From NCBI RefSeq assembly GCF_051513965.1, contig NZ_CP195847.1, positions 1-64,000 on the forward strand: a stretch of DNA of 64,000 nt. Reading direction: 5' to 3'. Under the pieces are notes generated by a model that was not told the DNA's origin, did not search any database, and saw only the letters and a program-made list of their open reading frames with translations. The position numbers were made by a program, and so were the translations under genes. Shown piece by piece: positions 1 to 6,286 of the stretch (positions are counted from its first letter, which is position 1; the number at the start of each line of letters is the position of its first letter). Origin of the DNA: Paramicrobacterium sp051513965. GTDB lineage: Bacteria; Actinomycetota; Actinomycetes; Actinomycetales; Microbacteriaceae.

Positions 1-957
1 GTGGGCGATGACGATCTGCGGCAGCCCGCGGCATCCCTCGCTGAATACATCACGCACCTGCGTGCCGACTCGATTGTTCGCGACTGCGAGGCGATGCGTG
101 AGCATCTGGGTGCGGAGACCTGGAGCGTGCTCGGCCAGTCATTCGGCGGCTTCACCACTCTCACGTACCTCTCCACCGCCGCATCATCGATCGAGCACGC
201 CTACTTCACGGGTGGAGTCAGCGCGGTAGGGCGGCATCCCGACGAAGCGTATTCACTCACCTACGACAAGGTTCGGGATGCCTCGCTGGCGTACTACCGC
301 CGCTTCCCCGAGCACCGCGATGCGTTCCGCCGGCTGGCCGAGCGGGCGGATGCCGGCGACATCACGTTGCCCGGCGGCGAAGTGGTCTCGGTGTCGAGGC
401 TGCGCTCGCTCGGAATGCTGCTCGGAACAAATGAGGGCTGGCAGGGCCTGTGGAGCCTGCTCGAGCGTGACCCGGTGACGAACGCGTTCCGGCATGATCT
501 CGAGGCGGCGCTGCCGTTCTCGGGACGGAATCCGTTGTACTACGTCTTTCACGAGTCGTGCTACGCGGACGGCGTGGTGACGAACTGGTCGGCTGAACGG
601 GCGGAGCCGCAGGACTTCCGTGATGACGTGACCTTGCTCACGGGCGAGCACGTGCGGCGTGAATGGGCCGACACGGTTCCGGCGCTGCAGCCGTGGCGCG
701 AGGTGGTCGACATTCTTGCGGAGGTGGAGTGGCCGCGGCTCTACGACGAGGCGGCGCTGCTCGAATCCGGCGCTCGTGGCGCTGCGGCCGTGTATGCGAA
801 CGACATTTATGTGCCGATGGAGTACTCGCTTGAGACCCTGAGGATGCTGCCTGGAGTGACGCCGTTCATCTCCAGTGAGAACGAGCACAATGGTCTGCGT
901 TCCGGAAATGTGCTGCCGCACCTGATCGGCCTGGCGCACGGCCGCCGTGTGCGCTGA
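1..957 (+). CDS. Alpha/beta hydrolase, prolyl-iminopeptidase-like (5' end missing)
   Basis: The window opens inside this gene, so the N-terminal part, including the oxyanion-hole region, is absent and the GTG at position 1 is not a supported start. The visible 318 residues hold a nucleophile elbow GQSFGG (Ser at visible residue 47), an Asp in YANDIYVP (268) and a His in ENEHNG (296), the Ser-Asp-His order of alpha/beta hydrolases. The long cap region between residues 75 and 230 and the overall look match actinobacterial S33 prolyl aminopeptidases, cytoplasmic enzymes that release N-terminal proline from peptides. That substrate is inferred from family resemblance; another peptidase or esterase of the fold is possible. 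Confidence 0.75.
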   Translation: MGDDDLRQPAASLAEYITHLRADSIVRDCEAMREHLGAETWSVLGQSFGGFTTLTYLSTAASSIEHAYFTGGVSAVGRHPDEAYSLTYDKVRDASLAYYRRFPEHRDAFRRLAERADAGDITLPGGEVVSVSRLRSLGMLLGTNEGWQGLWSLLERDPVTNAFRHDLEAALPFSGRNPLYYVFHESCYADGVVTNWSAERAEPQDFRDDVTLLTGEHVRREWADTVPALQPWREVVDILAEVEWPRLYDEAALLESGARGAAAVYANDIYVPMEYSLETLRMLPGVTPFISSENEHNGLRSGNVLPHLIGLAHGRRVR

Positions 958-1029
958 CGTCGCAGTTCCCGGCTACGCCGTCTCCTCTTCTACCGCGAAG
1001 TGCCCCGCGACTTTCTTGCTGCGCCTGCG

Positions 1030-1112
1030 TTCACAGAATCGGAAATCTGCGAGGCGCGCCGCAAAAGAAGTCGCTAACTGCGGCGTGTCGCCCGATTTTC
1101 CGACTCTGTGAA
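1030..1112. repeat. Long imperfect inverted repeat
   Basis: Two 33-base arms (1030-1062 and 1080-1112) are near reverse complements: the outer ends read TTCACAGAATCGGAAA and TTTTCCGACTCTGTGAA, and the inner ends GCGCGCCGC and GCGGCGTGT. The spacer is 17 bases. It lies between the hydrolase and the end of the TetR gene, two converging transcription units, so a terminator role is possible, but there is no T-run and the arms are longer than usual. The rest of 958-1236 shows nothing I can name. Confidence 0.6.
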
Positions 1113-1236
1113 CCCAGTTTGCGAAGAAGGTGTCGGTTCGAGGTGGCGGCTAAGGTCCGCGTGGCGTTCGCTGATGACGTGGTGCGTCGAATCACGAACG
1201 CCCGGTGGCGGTGCCTGAGGGTCTTCGGCCGCGGGG

Positions 1237-1794
1237 TCAGCGGGCCGTGAGGCGGCTCGCGACCGACAGCATCCTCTCGGCGAAGTCTGACGCGGAGCCC
1301 CGATCGATATCCGGATACGAATCAGGCAGAGCGCTCGCCAGGTAGAGGCCATCGCTCATGAAGAGCAGAGCCCACGCGACGTCGGCGTCCTGCACCTCAG
1401 GCATGAGGGCTTCGTACCACTTCGCGCGCGCGTCGGCGAGGGCAGCCACAGCGTCGTCGTCTCCGGCCTGGGCGAGCGCGACCGTCGCGTTGATGCTGAT
1501 GTCGTAGTCCGTGCCGACGTCTGTCGAGGTGCGGATGAAGTAGGCGACACGGCCTTCCTCCGCCGCGGCCATCTGCTGAACGTCGTCGTCGACGAAGGCC
1601 CGCAGCCGTGAGAGCACTCCGGTGACGAGCGCCGCCTTTGAGCCGAAGTGATAGAGGAGCCCGCCTTTCGAGACACCGGCGCGCGCCGCCACGGCATCCA
1701 GGGTCGCCGCCCGCTCGCCGCCTTCGATCAGCAGGCCGCTGAACGCGTCGAGGAGTCTGTCTGCTGTGGAAGTGCTGTCAGAAGAGGCATCCAT
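1237..1794 (-). CDS. TetR-family transcriptional regulator
   Basis: This 185-residue protein has the N-terminal TetR helix-turn-helix, with AARAGVSKGGLLYHFGSK at about residues 30-47, followed by a variable all-helical ligand-binding domain. It starts at an ATG (MDASSDS) only 7 bases after a TATAGT -10-like box and has no Shine-Dalgarno, so a leaderless transcript is likely; longer upstream starts would run through the operator. It is divergent from a DHA2 drug pump with a perfect palindrome between them. The straightforward reading is a ligand-released repressor of itself and the pump. The ligand is unknown. Confidence 0.88.
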   Translation of the reverse strand: MDASSDSTSTADRLLDAFSGLLIEGGERAATLDAVAARAGVSKGGLLYHFGSKAALVTGVLSRLRAFVDDDVQQMAAAEEGRVAYFIRTSTDVGTDYDISINATVALAQAGDDDAVAALADARAKWYEALMPEVQDADVAWALLFMSDGLYLASALPDSYPDIDRGSASDFAERMLSVASRLTAR

Positions 1795-1801
1795 GGTTGG
1801 C

Positions 1802-1821
1802 ACTATACCGTCCAGACGGTA
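1802..1821. promoter_or_regulatory. TetR operator overlapping tetR -10 box
   Basis: TACCGTC-CA-GACGGTA (1806-1821) is a perfect 7-2-7 inverted repeat. The tetR -10 box TATAGT (complement of 1802-1807) overlaps its edge. On the other side the pump has a ribosome site GGGAGGA at 1834-1840, so its promoter must also cross or abut this site. Position and symmetry fit a TetR-family operator controlling both genes. Confidence 0.8.
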
Positions 1822-1843
1822 CAGTTGTCGATCGGGAGGAACG

Positions 1844-3358
1844 ATGACGACGGCTGAGATGAGACTTGAGCCACGGGCGGGCGCACGCGAATGGTGGGGC
1901 CTCGCCGTGCTCATGCTGCCTGTCGTGCTGATCTCGGTCGACAACACGATCTTGAATTTCGCGCTTCCGGACATCTCCGAAGCGCTTCTCCCCACCGGGA
2001 CACAGCTGCTGTGGATCCTCGACGTCTACCCGCTCGTGCTCGCGGGGCTTCTCGTCACGATGGGCAGCATCGGCGACCGCATCGGCCGCCGAAAGCTGCT
2101 GCTGATCGGTGCCGCCGGCTTCGGCATCGTGTCGATCTTCGCGGCCTTTGCACCGACGGCTGAGGCCCTCATCGCAGCGCGCGCGGCCCTCGGGCTCTTC
2201 GGCGCGTCGCTCATGCCCTCCACGCTGTCGCTTCTGCGTAACCTCTTTCTCAACCGTGAGCAGCGTCGTCTCGCCATCGCGGTGTGGGGGAGTGGCTTCG
2301 CCGGTGGCGGCGCGCTCGGTCCGATCGCCGGCGGCTTTCTGCTTGAGCACTTCTGGTGGGGCTCGATCTTCCTGCTCGCCGTACCCGTGCTGCTGCCGCT
2401 GTTCATCTTTCTGCCGATGCTCGTGCGCGAGTCGCGCGACCCGGTCGATGCGCCGATCGATCTGCTGAGCGCCGCGCTCGTGCTGCTGACGATGGTGCCC
2501 TTCGTGTGGTCGATCAAGCACGCGGCCGAGGCGGGCGTCGACCTCACGAGCGGCATCGCGTTTGCGGCGGCAGTGGCCTTCGGCATCCTCTTCGTTGTGC
2601 GTCAGCTGAAGCTCGAGCACCCGATGCTGGACGTCTCGCTCTTCCGCAACTCCGTCTTCAGCGGCGCGATCGTCATCAACCTGTTCAGCATCATCGCGTT
2701 CGTCGGGGGGCTCTTCTTCATCACGCAGCACCTGCAGCTCGTGCTGGGCCTCAGCCCGATGATCGCCGGCCTCGTGCTGTTGCCCGGACTCGTCGTGATG
2801 ATCGCGGCAGGCCTCGTCGTGGTTCCGGTCGCTCGTCACGTGCGCGCGCATCTTCTGGTCGCGGCGGCGCTCGTCTTCTCGGTGCTCTGCTACGGAAGCA
2901 TCGCCGTGCAGGGCGGGGCCGTCGGCGTGATCGGCGTCGCGCTCGCCGTTGTGGCGCTCGGCGTGGGAGTGGGCGCGGCGGAGACCGTCACGAACGACCT
3001 CATTCTGGCGAACGCTCCGGCGTCGAAGGCGGGTGCGGCTTCGGGCCTCTCCGAGACCGCCTACGAACTCGGCTCGGTGTTGGGCGTCGCCACGCTCGGA
3101 ACCGTCCTGACCGCCTCGTACCGCGGCCATATTGTGATTCCCGAGGGTGTGGCCAAAGCGGATGCCGCGGCCGCCGGCGAAACTCTTGGCGGAGCCTTCG
3201 AGGTGGCCCGCGATCTGCCGCAGGCGGTGGGCGACGCGCTTCGGAGCGCGGCAGTGGATGCCTTCGGCAGCGGTGTCTCGATCACGTCGTGGCTGGCCGC
3301 CGGGCTCATCGTGGTGGCGATCGTCGTGTCGCTCACGACCTTGCGCCGCGCGAAGTAG
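1844..3358 (+). CDS. MFS transporter, DHA2 (14-TM) drug efflux family
   Basis: A 504-residue polytopic membrane protein. The start at ATG 1844 is chosen because GGGAGGA lies 4-10 bases upstream; earlier in-frame starts would overlap the operator. It shows MFS motif A (GSIGDRIGRRKL, about residues 66-77) and the drug-antiporter motif C region GSGFAGGGALGPIAGG (about 145-160), and its length fits the 14-helix QacA/SmvA/EmrB group. These are proton-driven exporters of cationic dyes, antiseptics and drugs at the cytoplasmic membrane. Control by the divergent TetR is inferred from the shared operator. Substrate unknown. Confidence 0.88.
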   Translation: MTTAEMRLEPRAGAREWWGLAVLMLPVVLISVDNTILNFALPDISEALLPTGTQLLWILDVYPLVLAGLLVTMGSIGDRIGRRKLLLIGAAGFGIVSIFAAFAPTAEALIAARAALGLFGASLMPSTLSLLRNLFLNREQRRLAIAVWGSGFAGGGALGPIAGGFLLEHFWWGSIFLLAVPVLLPLFIFLPMLVRESRDPVDAPIDLLSAALVLLTMVPFVWSIKHAAEAGVDLTSGIAFAAAVAFGILFVVRQLKLEHPMLDVSLFRNSVFSGAIVINLFSIIAFVGGLFFITQHLQLVLGLSPMIAGLVLLPGLVVMIAAGLVVVPVARHVRAHLLVAAALVFSVLCYGSIAVQGGAVGVIGVALAVVALGVGVGAAETVTNDLILANAPASKAGAASGLSETAYELGSVLGVATLGTVLTASYRGHIVIPEGVAKADAAAAGETLGGAFEVARDLPQAVGDALRSAAVDAFGSGVSITSWLAAGLIVVAIVVSLTTLRRAK

Positions 3359-3437
3359 CCGTCGCCGCAGGGCATCGCTGGGCCGGGTTCCGCGCCATCG
3401 CGGGCGACGCCCTGGTGCGGGCGACGCGCTGATGTCT

Positions 3438-3470
3438 CGCCGGGGCGCACCGTCGCAGCGCGCCCCGGCG
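3438..3470. terminator. GC-rich hairpin between convergent genes
   Basis: CGCCGGGGCGC (3438-3448) and GCGCCCCGGCG (3460-3470) form a perfect 11-bp stem with an 11-base loop. It sits between the ends of the DHA2 pump (+) and the FBP protein (-). There is no T-run on either side, as is common for actinobacterial terminators; it could serve both genes. Confidence 0.65.
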
Positions 3471-3478
3471 AAGCATCC

Positions 3479-3967
3479 TCAGCGGCCGTCGCGCACGCCC
3501 GTCACGAACCGTGTGACGTTGTCGCGCAGGGCCTCGATGCGCTGCTGCTTCGCGGCCTCGACATCGAATCCGACGTACGCCGTCCGCGGGCGCTTGCGCA
3601 CGTTCTGATTGCACTCGAAGTTCGCGCACGCGAGCGTGCCGACGGTGTCGCCCTTGCGCCCAGCGTCGCCGGCCCGCTTCGCGACGAATAAGACGACGTC
3701 GTTGGGTAGGTGCACGTCTTCGCACCACGAGCACTGCGGTCTGCTGAGCGTGCGCCCTTCCGCCAGCTGCAGCAGAATGCCCACCGGCTCGCCGTCGACC
3801 GGCGCGATGACGTAGCCGAGCTTGGGGAACTTCGGGTCTCGCCAGCCGAGGTAGTCGAGGGCATCCCACTCCATCGCGTCGAGGTCGGGCGTGGTCAGCT
3901 GCGAGCGTTCGCGCTTGGTGACGTTGATGAGGCTCTTTCGAATCTGAGCGTCAGTGAGAGAGAACAT
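3479..3967 (-). CDS. FBP domain protein, FusB-like EF-G-binding treble-clef zinc finger
   Basis: A 162-residue cytoplasmic protein. The second half carries four cysteines arranged CSWC and CANFEC around a hydrophobic core (LPNDVVLFVAKRAG, then DTVGTLACANFECNQN), matching the treble-clef zinc finger of the FBP/FusB family. FusB/FusC proteins bind elongation factor G and rescue it from fusidic acid; chromosomal homologues in Gram-positives are usually of unknown role. The chosen start is the ATG of MFSLTDAQ, preceded by only a weak AAAGG. Another start further upstream would add an arginine-rich, low-quality stretch. Whether it confers fusidic acid resistance is not shown by sequence. Confidence 0.78.
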   Translation of the reverse strand: MFSLTDAQIRKSLINVTKRERSQLTTPDLDAMEWDALDYLGWRDPKFPKLGYVIAPVDGEPVGILLQLAEGRTLSRPQCSWCEDVHLPNDVVLFVAKRAGDAGRKGDTVGTLACANFECNQNVRKRPRTAYVGFDVEAAKQQRIEALRDNVTRFVTGVRDGR

Positions 3968-4144
3968 AAGAAACCTTTGAATCTGAGCGACGATGTCGCT
4001 GCGTGAGGAAGATGAGAACGGATGCCGCGCCACAGCGATCGCGCCCGGGAGCGATGCATCAGCGTGTGTGCCGCGCATTCGTGGTGCGCGGAGATCGCGG
4101 GCGTATAGGCACACTGGTGCCCTGACGCGGCGGCAGGACTATCT

Positions 4145-4171
4145 GATGCCGGCGCAGAGAGCGCCAGCATC
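4145..4171. other. Imperfect hairpin in the 398-base gap before fecE
   Basis: GATGCCGGCGC and GCGCCAGCATC pair with one mismatch around a 5-base loop. The gap 3968-4365 otherwise holds only the iron box at its right end and no convincing small gene. The hairpin contains the genome-wide word GGATGC/GCATCC-like sequence on both arms, so it may be incidental. Confidence 0.35.
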
Positions 4172-4345
4172 CTCCGAACACCCGATGGGCAGAGTCGTCC
4201 TCGTAAGATTCACGGCCCCTACGATACGCCTCGGGGAGCCTGTGTGCGCACAGAACCGGCTGTGCATCTGCCGTGCACCACGAGTGCCACGTTGCGAAAT
4301 ATGTCGAGAGAAAATCGGCTTCGCCCCTCCCGCTCGCCGTGGCAG

Positions 4346-4364
4346 TTAGGTTAGGCTCGGCTAA
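4346..4364. promoter_or_regulatory. DtxR/IdeR iron box overlapping fecE promoter
   Basis: TTAGGTTAGGCTCGGCTAA agrees at 16 of 19 positions with the known DtxR/IdeR consensus TTAGGTTAGGCTAACCTAA. It ends one base before the GTG start of the ATPase gene. TAGGCT (4352-4357) inside the box is a plausible -10 element 8 bases from that GTG, so Fe(II)-loaded DtxR/IdeR would block RNA polymerase directly. This predicts iron-repressed expression of the importer. Confidence 0.85.
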
Positions 4365-4365
4365 T

Positions 4366-5193
4366 GTGAAAAGCATCGAGCTGGCGGCCGACCGTCTCAC
4401 CCTCGGGTACGAGCGCGCCATCGTCGTGCACGACGTCTCGCTCGCCATCACGCCCGGCCGCGTCACCGCGCTCATCGGGCCGAACGGCAGCGGCAAGTCG
4501 ACCGTGTTGCGGTCGATGGCCCGGCTGCATCCCATCGGCTCGGGCAGCGTGACGGTGTGCGACTCCGCTGACGTCGGAGCAGAGCACACGGATGCCGCGG
4601 CCCTCAGCTCCCGCGAGTTCGCGCGCCGGGTCACGCTGCTCTCGCAGTCGCGCCCCCACCCCTCGGGCCTCAGCGTGCGCGACGTCGTCGCCTACGGGCG
4701 TCACCCGCACCGCCGCCGCTTCGCCGCGCTGACCGATGCCGACCGGGAAGCGATCGAGAGGGCGCTGCGCCTCACCGGAACCGTGCCGATGGCCGATCGC
4801 GCCGTCGACCAGCTCTCCGGCGGCGAACTGCAGCGCGTCTGGCTCGCCACGTGCCTCGCACAGGACACGGGGGTGCTGCTGCTCGATGAGCCGACGAACC
4901 ATCTCGACCTGCGCTATCAGGTGGAGATTCTCGACCTCATGCGCGAGCTCGCCGACGAGCACGGCACCGCAGTGGGCGTCGTGCTGCACGACCTCAACCA
5001 CGCGGCATCCGTGGCCGACACCGTCGTGCTCATGAGCGACGGCCGCGTCCGCTCGCACGGCGCACCGCACGAAGTCCTCGGCGCGGATGTCCTCTCCGAG
5101 GTCTACGGGCTGCCCATCGCGACCCGCATCGATGTCGAGACCGACGTGGTGCACGTCGAACCTGTGCCGCGTCGTCGAGCCGTGCGCGTCTGA
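4366..5193 (+). CDS. fecE: Iron-siderophore ABC transporter, ATP-binding protein
   Basis: A 275-residue ABC ATPase with Walker A GPNGSGKST (38-46), signature LSGGELQR, Walker B VLLLDEPTNHLD and the switch His in VLHDLNHA. This is the FecE/FepC subtype that energises uptake of ferric siderophores, haem or cobalamin. GTG 4366 is chosen because it lies immediately after the iron box, lacks a Shine-Dalgarno and follows a -10-like TAGGCT, which suggests a leaderless message; a longer reading upstream would translate the operator. It heads an operon with the binding protein and permease. Iron control favours a ferric-siderophore substrate; the gene name is by family, not by proven ferric citrate transport. 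Confidence 0.88.
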   Translation: MKSIELAADRLTLGYERAIVVHDVSLAITPGRVTALIGPNGSGKSTVLRSMARLHPIGSGSVTVCDSADVGAEHTDAAALSSREFARRVTLLSQSRPHPSGLSVRDVVAYGRHPHRRRFAALTDADREAIERALRLTGTVPMADRAVDQLSGGELQRVWLATCLAQDTGVLLLDEPTNHLDLRYQVEILDLMRELADEHGTAVGVVLHDLNHAASVADTVVLMSDGRVRSHGAPHEVLGADVLSEVYGLPIATRIDVETDVVHVEPVPRRRAVRV

Positions 5194-5242
5194 CCGCGGC
5201 ATCCGTATCGTTCACCCCTGTCCACAACCAGAAAGCACCCCC

Positions 5243-6283
5243 ATGCGCAGACGCCCAACCACAGCAGCCCTCGCTCTCGGCGCCCTCGCGGCGCTCGTCC
5301 TCTCCGGATGCGGCACGACCACCGTCGACGATGCCGCGAAGAAGCCCGCGACGCAGGCAGACGCCCTCTCGGAGTCGTGCGCCGCCGACGACACCGCCAC
5401 GTCGACCGACCCGGTCACGCTCACTGACGGCGTCGGACGCACCGTCGAGCTCGACAAGCCGGCCGAGCGGGTCGCCGTGCTCGAGTGGCAGCAGACCGAA
5501 GACCTCCTGTCGCTGTGCGTCTCGCCGGTCGCCGTGGCTGACGTCGAGGGCTACTCCACCTGGGACACCGCGGAGAAGCTGCCCGACGGCGTCAAAGACG
5601 TCGGAACCCGCCAGGAGCCCAACCTCGACGCGATCTTCAGCACCGACCCCGACCTGGTCATCGTCGAGGTGACCTCCGCCGATGACGAGATCATAGGGCA
5701 GCTCGAGAAGTACGACGTGCCGGTGCTTGCCACTATCGGGGCGGATGCCGCCGATCCCATCGCTCACATGAAGGACCTCTTCTCGCTCATCGCCGAGGCG
5801 ACCGGTCGCACGGAGCGCGCCGACGTGGTGCTCGACGAGTTCGACGCCGCGCTCGCCGAGGCGAAGAACAAGGTGAAGGATGCCGATCTGGCGACGACCG
5901 ACTTCGTCTACATCGACGGCTGGGTTCAGGGCGGCAACGTTGCGATTCGCCCGTTCGGTCAGGGGTCGCTGCTCGGCGAACTCGGTGAGGAGCTCGGGCT
6001 CACGAACGTCTGGGAAGGCGACGTCGACCCGCAGTACGGTCTCGGCCAGACCGACGTCGAGGGCATGACGGCCATCGGCGACGCCATGATCTTCCGCACG
6101 GCGACGAGCGAGGGCGACGAAGACGACTTCTACACGCAGCTGAAGGACAACGCGGTGTGGACGTCGCTCCCGGCCGTCGAGGAAGACCGCACCTATGCCT
6201 TCCCGACCGGAATCTGGACGTTCGGCGGTCCGCGGTCCGCCGAGCAGGTCGTCGACGCGTACGTCGACCTTCTGACGAAGTAG
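5243..6283 (+). CDS. fecB: Iron-siderophore ABC transporter, substrate-binding lipoprotein
   Basis: A 346-residue exported lipoprotein. The N-terminus MRRRP, a hydrophobic stretch and the lipobox LSGC (Cys 23) predict cleavage by signal peptidase II and anchoring to the outer face of the membrane. The mature part has the two-lobed periplasmic-binding (class III, FecB/FepB) pattern, including RVAVLEW near the start of lobe 1 and NLDAIFSTDPDLVIVEV. It is 49 bases after fecE and 3 bases before the permease, so it belongs to the same iron-controlled unit. The siderophore it binds cannot be read from sequence. Confidence 0.88.
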   Translation: MRRRPTTAALALGALAALVLSGCGTTTVDDAAKKPATQADALSESCAADDTATSTDPVTLTDGVGRTVELDKPAERVAVLEWQQTEDLLSLCVSPVAVADVEGYSTWDTAEKLPDGVKDVGTRQEPNLDAIFSTDPDLVIVEVTSADDEIIGQLEKYDVPVLATIGADAADPIAHMKDLFSLIAEATGRTERADVVLDEFDAALAEAKNKVKDADLATTDFVYIDGWVQGGNVAIRPFGQGSLLGELGEELGLTNVWEGDVDPQYGLGQTDVEGMTAIGDAMIFRTATSEGDEDDFYTQLKDNAVWTSLPAVEEDRTYAFPTGIWTFGGPRSAEQVVDAYVDLLTK

Positions 6284-6286
6284 GTC

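Noticed and set aside
3737..3747. CTGCGGTC inside the FBP gene as a fourth copy of the 44-bp palindromic family
   Set aside because: Only the end octamer matches; the palindromic partner and the central TGCCGCGGCA are absent.
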